A stretch of 13,532 nt of DNA from CAZBUH01 sp964495095 (GCA_964495095.1 CAZBUH010000051.1:1-13532); one strand, 5' to 3'; counted from the stretch's first letter, positions 1 through 6,951 are shown. Notes: generated by a model from the letters alone, not told the origin. Numbers and translations are program-made.

Positions 1-1431
1 TTTAAGGAGCTCACGGAGCGGGTGCGGCGGTACGACCCCGAGTATGTGAGCCGGATAACCTGGGTGCCGGCGGAGCAGATAACGGCCGCCGCCCGGCTCT
101 TTGCCGGGACAAAGCCCGCGTCCCTTGAGTGGGGATGCGCAATTGAGCACACGCCGAACTGCTTCCAGACGGTGCGGGCACTGGCCATATTGCCGGGAAT
201 AACGGGAAATTTCGATATACCCGGGGGCTTTATCGAGGGTATGCAGGTGATGCCCGAGGCGGACATCCTTGTGGACAGGATAACACGGGAGCAGGGGGAG
301 AAGCGCTTCGGGGAGAGCGAATATAAGCTGCTGGCGGGCCACGGCGGCGCCTGTCCCGCCGCTCATGTGCCCACGCTGATGAACGCCATGCTCACCGGAA
401 AGCCCTACCCGGTGAAAATGCTTATGTGCTTTGGAAATAACGGGGTTATCTCTTTTGCAGACAGCAAAAAGGTGCGCCGGGCCTATGAGAGCGTGGATTT
501 TATATCCTGCATGGACCTTTTTATGACGCCCACCTGCGAGCTGGCGGACGTGGTGCTCCCCGCCGCAAGCTGGCTTGAACTGGATGAGGTCTATTCCGGC
601 CCCAGCCTTGCCGACCACGCCATTCTGACAATGCAGAAGGTGACCCGGATAGGCGAATGCCGCTCCGACGAGGAGGTGCTGGCGGATTTGGCGGGCCGTC
701 TGGGGCTTGATTACGGGGCGAAAACGCCTTACGATATATATAATGACCAGCTTCGGGCCGTAGGGGAGAAATACCCGGAATATAAGGATTTGAACTGGGA
801 GAAAATGAAGGAGCTCCACTATCTTGAGTTTCCGATAGAGTATAAAAAATACGAAAAGCGCGGCCGCTTCAACACGCCCACCGGAAAGATGGAGATATAC
901 TCCACAGCCATGGCGGAGATGGGCCTTGACCCGCTGCCGGACTACAGGGAGCCGCCGGAGAGCCCCTACAGCACGCCGGAACTGTATAAGGAATACCCAC
1001 TTGTGCTGACCACCGGAGGCCGGGATAAATTCTTCTTTATCTCCGAGGGGCGTCAGATACCGATGCTGCGGAAAATGAGCCGTTATCCGATGGTGGAGAT
1101 GCACCCGGAAACAGCGGCGAAATATGGCATAAAAGACGGGGACTGGGTCTGGATAGAGACTCTCCGGGGGAAAATAACCCAGAAAGCCAGAGTCCACGAG
1201 GGGATAGACCCCAGAGTGGTAAACTGCGCCATGGGCTGGTGGTATCCCGAGGAAAAGGACGACACCGGCCACGGCTGGGACGAGAGCAACTGCAACATAC
1301 TCACAAGCCAGGACCCGCCCTACGACCCAAATTCCGGGACTTATCAGCTCCGGGCAATGCTGTGCCGCATAAGCCGCAACGACGATTGCCATATTGAGGA
1401 AAGGCTAAACCGCTCCGGAATTTTAAAATAA
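1..1431 (+). CDS. Molybdopterin (bis-MGD) oxidoreductase, acetylene hydratase-like, 5' truncated by the window
   Basis: The reading frame is open from the first base, so the gene begins outside the window; 476 residues remain. Seen: a segment with Q-x-V-R-A-x-A-x-L-P-G-I-T-G-N followed by PGG, the T-C-E-L-A-D-V-V-L-P-A-A block, FNTPTGKMEIYS, and a C-terminal dinucleotide-binding domain with HPETAAKYGI, DGDWVWIET and GWWYPEE. These are the MGD-binding half of the DMSO-reductase superfamily; the WWxPE region and the SEGRQIPMLR stretch resemble the acetylene hydratase-like branch. The missing N-terminal part should hold the 4Fe-4S site, the first MGD domain and the residue that ligates Mo or W, so the reaction cannot be read. 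No Tat signal can be judged. It ends with TAA and is followed by hairpins. The family call is firm; the substrate is unknown. Confidence 0.9.
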   Translation, partial: FKELTERVRRYDPEYVSRITWVPAEQITAAARLFAGTKPASLEWGCAIEHTPNCFQTVRALAILPGITGNFDIPGGFIEGMQVMPEADILVDRITREQGEKRFGESEYKLLAGHGGACPAAHVPTLMNAMLTGKPYPVKMLMCFGNNGVISFADSKKVRRAYESVDFISCMDLFMTPTCELADVVLPAASWLELDEVYSGPSLADHAILTMQKVTRIGECRSDEEVLADLAGRLGLDYGAKTPYDIYNDQLRAVGEKYPEYKDLNWEKMKELHYLEFPIEYKKYEKRGRFNTPTGKMEIYSTAMAEMGLDPLPDYREPPESPYSTPELYKEYPLVLTTGGRDKFFFISEGRQIPMLRKMSRYPMVEMHPETAAKYGIKDGDWVWIETLRGKITQKARVHEGIDPRVVNCAMGWWYPEEKDDTGHGWDESNCNILTSQDPPYDPNSGTYQLRAMLCRISRNDDCHIEERLNRSGILK

Positions 1432-1464
1432 AATTTTTTGAAGATAAAAAAGAAAGCTTCGCAT

Positions 1465-1498
1465 TTGTCAAAGAAGTCCCGAAGGACTTCTTTGACAA
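1465..1498. repeat. Perfect 15-bp inverted repeat with a 4-nt loop
   Basis: The left arm at 1465-1479 (TTGTCAAAGAAGTCC) is exactly complementary to 1484-1498, around the loop CGAA. No T-run follows, so it is not a standard intrinsic terminator by itself; a second hairpin with a T-run lies 10 bases on. It sits in the longest gene-free spacer of the window (1432-1724). The remainder of that spacer is AT-rich, with no promoter I would defend. It could be a dispersed intergenic repeat, an mRNA 3'-end stabiliser or part of a double terminator. Confidence 0.75.
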
Positions 1499-1507
1499 GC
1501 AGAAATA

Positions 1508-1536
1508 TCCGGGGCGAAACCGCCCCGGACATTTTT
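1508..1536 (+). terminator. Probable intrinsic terminator of the molybdopterin gene
   Basis: A 9-bp stem, TCCGGGGCG (1508-1516) with CGCCCCGGA (1521-1529), has an AAAC loop and is followed by CATTTTTAT. It lies about 75 bases after the stop codon of the oxidoreductase, downstream of the larger hairpin. Confidence 0.6.
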
Positions 1537-1724
1537 ATCCCCATTTTGTTGCAGGTATCTTTATTAAAAAACCTCAAAAGATATCGGTGAGAGATATTTT
1601 ATATAAATCGCGCAATTCGCTGCCGGGACGCAGGGCTGTGGGCGCCGTAAGAACCGGCGGGGATAAAAAATTCTTTTTGATACTTTTTCTTAAAGAAAAA
1701 ATATTATGTGAGGAGGATAAAGAT

Positions 1725-2033
1725 ATGTCGGCAATTACAATAACAAAGGAAAATTTCCGCCGGGAGGTGCTGGAGTCTGAAAAGCCAGTGCTGCTGGATT
1801 TCTGGGCGGCCTGGTGCGGCCCCTGTAAGGCGGTGGCGCCGGTTTTGGATGAGATATCCGAAAGCGGCCTCGGGATAAAGGTGGGCAAGGTGAATGTGGA
1901 CGAGCAGGGAGAGCTTGTCCAGGAGTACCGCGTAATGAGCATCCCCACCCTTATGGTCATAAAAGACGGACAGGTCGTAAACCGGGCCCTGGGAGCGATG
2001 CCCCGTGACAGTATAATCTCCCTTTTTGAATGA
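1725..2033 (+). CDS. trxA: Thioredoxin
   Basis: A 102-residue classical thioredoxin that reduces protein disulfides in the cytoplasm and is itself reduced by the reductase encoded next. Seen: the active site WCGPC at residues 30-34, the preceding LLDFWAAW strand, and the cis-proline motif SIPT (Pro74). The length is normal for the family. An in-frame extension back to 1587 exists, but the start is set at ATG 1725 by an AGGAGG at 1711-1716 with 8-base spacing, and the extension has no thioredoxin homology. The stop TGA (2031-2033) overlaps the ATG of the reductase gene by four bases, so the two are co-transcribed and probably translationally coupled. I found no convincing promoter in the AT-rich upstream spacer. 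Confidence 0.97.
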   Translation: MSAITITKENFRREVLESEKPVLLDFWAAWCGPCKAVAPVLDEISESGLGIKVGKVNVDEQGELVQEYRVMSIPTLMVIKDGQVVNRALGAMPRDSIISLFE

Positions 2034-2959
2034 TGTATGACGTTATCATAATAGGCGGCGGCCCCGGCGGCTGCACCGCCGCCATGTACTGCGCCAGGGC
2101 CGGCCTCTCCGTACTGCTCCTGGAGGCCGAGGCCCCCGGGGGCCAGATGGCGGAGACGGAAAAGATAGACAATTATCCCGGCTTCGACGAGCTTATAGAG
2201 GGCGGCAGGCTGGCGGCAAAAATGAAAAACGGCGCCGAAAAATTCGGGACGGAGACGAAATTTGAAAAGGTCCTTAAAATCGACGCCTTATCCGGGACGA
2301 AAACAGTGGAGACAGCCTCCGGACGGTATGAGACTAGAACCGTTATTCTCGCCATGGGTGCAAATCCCCGCAAGCTGGGCCTTCCGGGAGAGGAGCGCCT
2401 TACCGGACGGGGCGTATCCTACTGCGCCGTGTGCGACGGCAGGTTTTTCACAGGAAAAACTGCTGCGGTTGTCGGCGGCGGCGATTCGGCGGCCTCCGAC
2501 GCCCTGACCCTGTCCAGACTGTGCAGAAAGGTGTATATTATTCACCGGCGGGATAAGCTCCGGGCGGCGGCCAGCTATATCGCGGCTTTAAAGCAGGCGG
2601 AAAATATAGAGATTATATATAATTCCGAAATAAAGGAGCTTCTCGGGGACGAGACCCTCACGGGTATTAAGCTCCGCAGCAGGGAAGGAAGCCTCAGGGA
2701 AATCCAGTGCGAGGGCCTTTTTGTGGCCATAGGCAGAGTGCCGGACGCGGGGATAGCCGCGGGCCAGGTAAAGCTGGACTGGGGCGGATATATCGTGGCT
2801 GGAGAGACCACCCAGACGAATGTACCGGGCGTCTTTGCCGTTGGCGATGTGCGGGAAAAGGAAGTGCGGCAGATAGTCACCGCGGCCTCCGACGGGGCCA
2901 CGGCGGCCCACTTCGCAGAGCGGTATATAGAGAGCCTTGCCGGTGCGGCTATACTGTAA
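2030..2959 (+). CDS. trxB: Thioredoxin reductase (NADPH, FAD)
   Basis: A 309-residue low-molecular-weight thioredoxin reductase passing electrons from NADPH through FAD and a redox disulfide to thioredoxin. Seen: the FAD-binding GGGPGG at residues 9-14, the PGGQM segment, the redox pair CAVC at 132-135, the second dinucleotide fold GGGDSA, and HRRDKLRA, whose arginines are the usual sign of NADPH preference. The C-terminal GVFAVGDV FAD contact is also present. The length is typical. It starts with tandem ATG codons (2030 and 2033); the first overlaps the trxA stop as ATGA, and no separate ribosome site is needed. It is paired with its electron acceptor gene, which supports a general disulfide-reducing role rather than a ferredoxin:NADP reductase-like one. 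Confidence 0.96.
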   Translation: MMYDVIIIGGGPGGCTAAMYCARAGLSVLLLEAEAPGGQMAETEKIDNYPGFDELIEGGRLAAKMKNGAEKFGTETKFEKVLKIDALSGTKTVETASGRYETRTVILAMGANPRKLGLPGEERLTGRGVSYCAVCDGRFFTGKTAAVVGGGDSAASDALTLSRLCRKVYIIHRRDKLRAAASYIAALKQAENIEIIYNSEIKELLGDETLTGIKLRSREGSLREIQCEGLFVAIGRVPDAGIAAGQVKLDWGGYIVAGETTQTNVPGVFAVGDVREKEVRQIVTAASDGATAAHFAERYIESLAGAAIL

Positions 2960-2964
2960 AAACA

Positions 2965-2991
2965 GCAGGGGAAAATAAAAATTTCCCCTGC
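2965..2991 (+). terminator. Weak hairpin after trxB, possible terminator
   Basis: A 10-bp stem, GCAGGGGAAA (2965-2974) with TTTCCCCTGC (2982-2991), begins six bases after the trxB stop. No T-run follows directly (CGCTTGTG), so termination here would be inefficient or need Rho; it may only stabilise the 3' end. Confidence 0.4.
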
Positions 2992-3053
2992 CGCTTGTGT
3001 TTCCGTGGGGATGTGCTGATTTGGAGCTTAACGAATAAAGGCCAAAATCCCCC

Positions 3054-3083
3054 TTGACGCATTTTATATATGGATAATATAAT
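3054..3083 (+). promoter_or_regulatory. Sigma-A-like promoter of the flavoprotein gene
   Basis: The -35 TTGACG (3054-3059) and consensus -10 TATAAT (3078-3083) are separated by 18 bases in an AT-rich spacer. The start codon lies 27 bases after the -10, behind AGGAGGGG at 3097-3104. The flavoprotein is therefore its own transcription unit, bounded by the terminator at 3733. Confidence 0.7.
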
Positions 3084-3109
3084 ATAAATAACTTGCAGGA
3101 GGGGTTTTT

Positions 3110-3727
3110 ATGAAGGTTTTACTTGTAAACGGAAGCTCACGGGAAAAAGGATGTACCGGCGCCGCTCTGGACGAGATTGCCCGGGGCCTTAACGAGGAAG
3201 GGATAGAGACGGAGCTGGTGTTTATCGGCAACGTGCCCATGTCCGACTGTATGGCCTGTAACCAGTGCCGTAAGCTGGGAAAATGTGTGATCAATGACAG
3301 CGTGAACGAATTTACGGAAAAAGCCAGGGAGGCCGACGGCTTTGTTTTCGGCTCGCCGGTGTATTACGCGCACCCCAGCGCCAGGCTCCTTACCTTTATG
3401 GACAGGGCCTTCCACTCCAACAGCGGCGTGTTCCGGTATAAGCCTGCGGCGGCGGTGTTCAGCGCAAGGCGGGCAGGCTCCGTGGCGTCTATGGACGTGG
3501 TGAATAAATATTTCTCCATAAACTCCATGCCTATTGTGTCCTCTACATACTGGAATCACGTTTTCGGCTCCCAGCCTGAGGAGACGGCGCAGGATAAAGA
3601 GGGAATGATGACCATGTACAACATGGGCAAAAATATGGCCTGGCTTTTAAAGTGCATTGAGCTTGGAAAGGAAAACGGCGTTCTCCATCCGGAAAATAAA
3701 AAAGTCGCTACGAATTTCATAAGATAA
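3110..3727 (+). CDS. Flavodoxin-like / iron-sulfur flavoprotein (NAD(P)H-dependent FMN reductase fold)
   Basis: A 205-residue flavodoxin-fold protein. Seen: MKVLLVNGSSREKG at the N-terminus, which binds the FMN phosphate; a compact cysteine cluster at C47, C50, C53 and C59 (C-x2-C-x2-C-x5-C); and FGSPVYY at 80-86 against the flavin ring. The cysteine spacing matches the pattern described for the archaeal and clostridial iron-sulfur flavoprotein (Isf) family, so a 4Fe-4S cluster beside FMN is plausible. Isf-type proteins move electrons between ferredoxin-like carriers and acceptors including oxygen species; the real partner here is unknown. ATG 3110 has a strong ribosome site five bases upstream. 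It has its own promoter and terminator. The fold call is firm; Fe-S binding is inferred from cysteines alone. Confidence 0.88.
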   Translation: MKVLLVNGSSREKGCTGAALDEIARGLNEEGIETELVFIGNVPMSDCMACNQCRKLGKCVINDSVNEFTEKAREADGFVFGSPVYYAHPSARLLTFMDRAFHSNSGVFRYKPAAAVFSARRAGSVASMDVVNKYFSINSMPIVSSTYWNHVFGSQPEETAQDKEGMMTMYNMGKNMAWLLKCIELGKENGVLHPENKKVATNFIR

Positions 3728-3732
3728 GGCTT

Positions 3733-3764
3733 ACCCGCCGGCAGGGGCTCTGCCGGCGGGTTTT
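3733..3764 (+). terminator. Strong intrinsic terminator
   Basis: A 12-bp GC-rich stem, ACCCGCCGGCAG (3733-3744) with CTGCCGGCGGGT (3750-3761), has a 5-base loop and then TTTTA. It starts six bases after the flavoprotein stop codon. Confidence 0.9.
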
Positions 3765-3792
3765 ACAGCGAGGGAAAAAACGCGCCGGGCTA

Positions 3793-3821
3793 TTGACAAA
3801 TGGAGACTGGCGTTATATACT
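3793..3821 (+). promoter_or_regulatory. Consensus sigma-A promoter of the heavy-metal domain gene
   Basis: TTGACA (3793-3798), a 17-base spacer and TATACT (3816-3821). Transcription should begin near 3828, inside the inverted repeat at 3824-3841, so a protein bound there would block initiation. This is the strongest promoter in the window by consensus. Confidence 0.85.
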
Positions 3822-3823
3822 CT

Positions 3824-3841
3824 AGTTAGTAAAAACTAACT
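3824..3841. promoter_or_regulatory. Palindromic operator, copy 1 (AGTTAG-N6-CTAACT)
   Basis: AGTTAGT and ACTAACT flank AAAA, a perfect dyad just after the -10 box and over the expected transcription start. The same GTTAG-N6-CTAAC pattern recurs at 4227-4242 before the next annotated protein gene. The arms recall the TTAG/CTAA half-sites of DtxR-family iron or manganese repressors, but no regulator gene is in the window and this is analogy only. Confidence 0.65.
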
Positions 3842-3886
3842 TGTCGTGGGACGGCAGTGCAAACGCGCCGGAAGGGGAGGATAAAA

Positions 3887-4138
3887 TTGGTAGAGATAAC
3901 TGTGCAGGTGGATGGGATGATGTGCGGCATGTGCGAATCGCACGTGAATAACGCCGTGCGCTCTGCATTTAAGGTAAAAAGCGTTTCCTCATCCCACCGA
4001 AAGGGCAGGACGGTGATAATCGCCCAGGAGGACATCCCGGAGGAGGAAATCCGGGCGGCCATAGACAGGACGGGTTATACTGTCACCGGAATAACAAAGG
4101 CGCCTTATGAAAAAAAGGGCCTTTTTTCAAAAAAATGA
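3887..4138 (+). CDS. Heavy-metal-associated (HMA) domain protein, possible copper chaperone
   Basis: An 83-residue single-domain protein. Seen: beta strand EITVQVDG followed by GMMCGMC (Cys13 and Cys16), the metal-binding loop of the HMA/Atx1/CopZ fold, and the closing pattern of strand, helix EEEIRAAIDRTGY and strand, with a lysine-rich tail. Family members carry Cu(I) or other soft metals between cytoplasmic partners. The start is a TTG at 3887, chosen because GGGGAGG at 3874-3880 sits six bases upstream; the in-frame GTG at 3857 has no ribosome site and would add a basic stretch outside the fold. A strong promoter with an operator over the start site points to tight metal- or redox-dependent control. 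No CopA-type ATPase is adjacent, so the metal is not settled. Confidence 0.85.
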   Translation: MVEITVQVDGMMCGMCESHVNNAVRSAFKVKSVSSSHRKGRTVIIAQEDIPEEEIRAAIDRTGYTVTGITKAPYEKKGLFSKK

Positions 4139-4266
4139 TACAGTCGGCGGTATTGGCCATTTGCGGTTACGGCGCTTTGCTGTGGATAAAGCGCCGCATA
4201 CTGCGAAGGTTACTTTTGAAGAATAGGTTAGATAACACTAACTGCAAAAAAATAAGAAGGAGATGA
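4135..4266 (+). CDS. Possible small single-pass membrane peptide (43 aa)
   Basis: A short frame starts at an ATG overlapping the TGA of the HMA gene (ATGA, 4135-4138) and runs 43 codons to TGA 4264-4266. The peptide begins MIQSAVLAICGYGALLWIKRR, in part a hydrophobic segment of about 17 residues, followed by a strongly basic tail (KRRILRR, then KKIRRR) with cysteines at 10 and 37. That is the layout of a one-span protein with a cytosolic basic end. It would be translationally coupled to the metal-binding gene. Against it: no clear ribosome site of its own, its 3' end contains the operator at 4227-4242, and the basic tail may be an accident of the AAGAAGGAG ribosome site of the next gene. I recognise no family. 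Confidence 0.35.
   Translation: MIQSAVLAICGYGALLWIKRRILRRLLLKNRLDNTNCKKIRRR
4227..4243. promoter_or_regulatory. Palindromic operator, copy 2 (GTTAG-N6-CTAAC)
   Basis: GTTAG (4227-4231) and CTAAC (4238-4242) are separated by six bases, the same arms and spacing as copy 1, and both copies continue with T after the right arm. It lies 28 bases before the DUF2325 start codon. A -35-like TTGAAG is at 4216-4221, but the matching -10 (TAACTG) is poor, so the promoter is uncertain. A 9-bp stem CGGCGCTTT/AAAGCGCCG at 4170-4196 lies upstream without a T-run. Confidence 0.6.
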
Positions 4267-4270
4267 CAAA

Positions 4271-4549
4271 ATGAGCGTTGTTATTGTAGGCGGAAACGAG
4301 TGTATGGTGCGCCGGTACATAGATTTGTGCGCGGAGCACGGCTGCCGGGCAAAGGTGTATCCGAAGATGGAAAACGGCATGAAAAACCTGGGCAGCCCGG
4401 ACCTGATGATAGTTTTTACAAATACCATTTCCCACAAGATGGTGCGGTGCGCGCTGAGCGAGGTGAAGGACAAAACCAGGGTGGTGAGGTGTCACAGCAG
4501 CTCCATGGCCGCCCTTAAAAACGTGCTCAGGGAGCATGCGGGGGCGTGA
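4271..4549 (+). CDS. DUF2325 domain protein
   Basis: A 92-residue protein covering the whole DUF2325 domain. Seen: N-terminal MSVVIVGGNE, a Rossmann-like first strand and glycine turn; the central PDLMIVFTNTISHKMV block; and the closing VVRCHSSSMAALKNVL segment with the histidine-serine motif typical of the family. Members are small, cytosolic and without established function to my knowledge. ATG 4271 follows AAGGAG (4257-4262) with eight-base spacing. It shares a putative operator with the heavy-metal domain gene upstream, which suggests a role in metal or redox homeostasis; that is inference. It is closed by a strong terminator at 4581. Confidence 0.85.
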   Translation: MSVVIVGGNECMVRRYIDLCAEHGCRAKVYPKMENGMKNLGSPDLMIVFTNTISHKMVRCALSEVKDKTRVVRCHSSSMAALKNVLREHAGA

Positions 4550-4580
4550 TGCGCAGAAACGCGTGATGATGAATATTTTT

Positions 4581-4628
4581 CCGCAAGCCGGCACGGCCTT
4601 TTGGGACGTGCCGGTTTGCGGTATTTTT
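4581..4628 (+). terminator. Intrinsic terminator after the DUF2325 gene
   Basis: A 14-bp stem, CCGCAAGCCGGCAC (4581-4594) with GTGCCGGTTTGCGG (4608-4621) and one G-T pair, has a 13-base loop and is followed by TATTTTTA. It separates the metal-gene cluster from the nuclease/methyltransferase locus. Confidence 0.88.
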
Positions 4629-4675
4629 ACCGGATGGGAGTTTTGATAAAAACCCGCCTCTTTACAGAAAGGAAA

Positions 4676-4704
4676 TTGCCTTTTATTCATTTTTGATTTA
4701 TAAT
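4676..4704 (+). promoter_or_regulatory. Promoter of the HNH nuclease-methyltransferase locus
   Basis: TTGCCT (4676-4681), a 17-base spacer and a perfect TATAAT (4699-4704). Transcription would start near 4711, leaving a leader of only about 26 bases before the GTG at 4737. No inverted repeat that would suggest a controller (C protein) box is evident between 4630 and 4736. Confidence 0.75.
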
Positions 4705-4736
4705 GACAAACATAATGATTGTACGGGGGGACTATT

Positions 4737-6941
4737 GTGGGATTTGAAGACTTTTACCGGTCGCTGCTTCCTGGCAATTATGCCCTTACAAAGTCCATGG
4801 AGCTTACGCGGAAGAGGACCTGCGGTACGCTGTGGTATATGAAAAAATTCCTGGTGCTGTACTATTATGTGTTCCTCAGCCGCGATATAATGACCAGGGA
4901 GTACATAGAAAAGGCTGTTAATGCCTTTGATAACTATATTGCCGGCCTCGACGAGGCGGTGCGCCCCGACGCGGAGCGGTACTTTTACCCGGAAAACGGC
5001 ATCGTAAATCTGAAATCGCCTCAGTTTAAGAGCTTCACAGCTTTCGCGGGCCACTGGGAGTTTGAAAACGAAGCGGACATGAAAAATCACTATCAGAGTG
5101 CGAAAAAGCTGTATTTTAACCTGCTTATGGGCTCCGGCGGCCAGTCCGGCGTAAAAAAGCTCTTAAAGGAGGAAATAGAGCGGCCCGGTTTTGTGTATTC
5201 AAAAGCCAGCATGGAGCGGGCGATAATGGACGCCGTGTCCTCCGTCTGCGCTGAGCAGGCAAACCTGAATCATGAGATAACCGACCGCTCGGTAAAATAC
5301 ATCATCTCACAGGCGGCCATGGAGGATATCTGCGCCGCCGCAGTTCGCAGGCCCCTTACGCCGGGGCGGGCGCTTGAGATAATCGCTGGACATGACGATA
5401 ACGGCTATAGGTTCCAGTCCATAGAGAACGATGCGGTGGGCTTTATCCGCAACGAGCGGCAGATTTTGTATTATTACGGTTACTTCCACTCCAAGACCGC
5501 AGGCGCCAAAGACTTTGAATTCAGCAGCCTTACGCCTGTTGGCGAGCTGGCGCTGGAGGCGAATGCCAGGGAGTTTCTCGCCATCTGGGAGCACCAGAAG
5601 CTGAAAATGCTCTCCCAGCCCCCTGTGGCCGATATAAAAGATGTGAATATAAGCCCGGAGCTTGCGGAGGGCTTTGCCGTCAGCTTTTCCCCATACACGG
5701 ATGTGCTGGGCCATCTTGCGAGAAACGGGGAAATATCTACAGACCAGTATAAGTACGCTGTGTCGCGGAGAAAGCACACCATATCCGGGGATGAGTGGCT
5801 CGGCATGGAGCAGGAGGTTTTAAACCGGCTGCCGGAGCTTAAGTCACGGGTGGAAGGCTTTGGGCGGCGGGGCGACATAACCAATGAGGACGGCCACAAG
5901 GAGCTTTCAAAATACCTTTTGGGCGTGCGCTGCGATCTGCCGCGGGACGGCGGCGCCTGTCCCCTGGGCGCAGTAACCCAGGGCCGTACATGGCGCGTGA
6001 CGGACGGCGAAAAGCTTGAATTTATATATGGCCTCTACTCCCTTATGCAGAGCTATAAGGAGGAGAAATATTCCGGGCTTTTCTTAAGATGCGAAAATGA
6101 CCTTCGGGGCCGCTACAGGGCCGCCGCCGCAGGGGAGAGCATAAGCCCGGACCCGGGCGTTAAGATAAGCTGGGACTTGTATAATATACGCACGGATAAA
6201 TTTATCCTGCTGGGGGCCATTGCTGCCATAACAATGTCCGAGCTGCGGCTTTACGACTTCCGGGACAATGCGCAGGACGCCGCCGAGACGGTAATTGCGG
6301 CGGCGGGCAGGAGCTTTTCCGGACTTATGCGGCGGGCGGGCCTCAGCCGCCGGGACCTCAGGCAGGCGGTTTTCGCTTTCTGCTCGGGGGACTACAGCAG
6401 CTTTGCCGCCCGGGAAACGGAGGAGCGGGAGCCGGTGCTGGCCGCATACCGCAGGGAGACGGCGGAGGACCTTATGACGAAAATAAGGGACGTATCCGCC
6501 AGGGCCGCGTCCGCCGTGACCGAGGGGAGGCGCCGCAGCGGCCAGCTTGTGAGCCTTTTGAAGTCCTATTATATGGAGCGGTATATGGAGGGCGGATTTT
6601 TAAAGTGCGAGTGCTGCGGAGAGACCACGTTCATAACCGCTGCCGGGGAGCCTTATGTGGAGTTTCACCACCTTATACCCTTTAAGCTTGCCGGCGGGCC
6701 GGACCACTATCTTAATCTTTTCGCCCTGTGCCCCAACTGCCACAGGAAGATACACTTCCTGGGCGCGGAGGCAAAGGAGCCGGAGTACAGGAAAATAAAC
6801 GACGGCAATTATCTCAGTATGACTTTTTTGGAGAGGCTCACGGAGCTGAAGAGCCAGTATGTATTGAAATCCTACCATCTGGAATATCTTCTGGCCGAAA
6901 AGGCCGTAACCGAGGCGGAGTACGACGCGGTAGCTTCATGA
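4737..6941 (+). CDS. Large HNH-domain protein, putative restriction endonuclease
   Basis: A 734-residue protein whose C-terminal part is a clear HNH (beta-beta-alpha-Me) nuclease: zinc pair C624/C627, catalytic-type FHHLIPF (H644, H645), GG-x-D-x-x-x-N-L (N660), then CPNCH (C665 to H669) and H673. About 60 residues follow. The first ~600 residues match no family I recognise; they are soluble, mixed alpha/beta in look, with no transmembrane span, no ATPase P-loop and no evident coiled coil, and presumably hold the DNA recognition part. The start is GTG 4737, with GGGGGGA six bases upstream; a TTG 18 bases earlier lacks a ribosome site. Its partner, a tandem DNA methyltransferase, begins 10 bases after the stop, so a restriction-modification role is likely. 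The nuclease gene comes first, with its own promoter. A homing or anti-plasmid nuclease is a less likely alternative. Confidence 0.75.
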   Translation: MGFEDFYRSLLPGNYALTKSMELTRKRTCGTLWYMKKFLVLYYYVFLSRDIMTREYIEKAVNAFDNYIAGLDEAVRPDAERYFYPENGIVNLKSPQFKSFTAFAGHWEFENEADMKNHYQSAKKLYFNLLMGSGGQSGVKKLLKEEIERPGFVYSKASMERAIMDAVSSVCAEQANLNHEITDRSVKYIISQAAMEDICAAAVRRPLTPGRALEIIAGHDDNGYRFQSIENDAVGFIRNERQILYYYGYFHSKTAGAKDFEFSSLTPVGELALEANAREFLAIWEHQKLKMLSQPPVADIKDVNISPELAEGFAVSFSPYTDVLGHLARNGEISTDQYKYAVSRRKHTISGDEWLGMEQEVLNRLPELKSRVEGFGRRGDITNEDGHKELSKYLLGVRCDLPRDGGACPLGAVTQGRTWRVTDGEKLEFIYGLYSLMQSYKEEKYSGLFLRCENDLRGRYRAAAAGESISPDPGVKISWDLYNIRTDKFILLGAIAAITMSELRLYDFRDNAQDAAETVIAAAGRSFSGLMRRAGLSRRDLRQAVFAFCSGDYSSFAARETEEREPVLAAYRRETAEDLMTKIRDVSARAASAVTEGRRRSGQLVSLLKSYYMERYMEGGFLKCECCGETTFITAAGEPYVEFHHLIPFKLAGGPDHYLNLFALCPNCHRKIHFLGAEAKEPEYRKINDGNYLSMTFLERLTELKSQYVLKSYHLEYLLAEKAVTEAEYDAVAS

Positions 6942-6951
6942 GGGAGAGTAA

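Noticed and set aside
1677..1707. TTGATA/TATTAT as a trxA promoter
   Set aside because: The spacer is 19 bases and the -10 abuts the ribosome binding site, so the transcript would start within it.
1587..1724. In-frame N-terminal extension of thioredoxin
   Set aside because: It lies before the AGGAGG that serves ATG 1725, adds 46 residues without family similarity and runs through AT-rich spacer.
4170..4196. 9-bp hairpin between the HMA and DUF2325 genes as a terminator
   Set aside because: No T-run on either side, and it lies inside the possible small coding frame.
4719..4736. TTG start for the HNH protein, six codons upstream of the chosen GTG
   Set aside because: No ribosome site, and it falls about eight bases from the expected transcription start.
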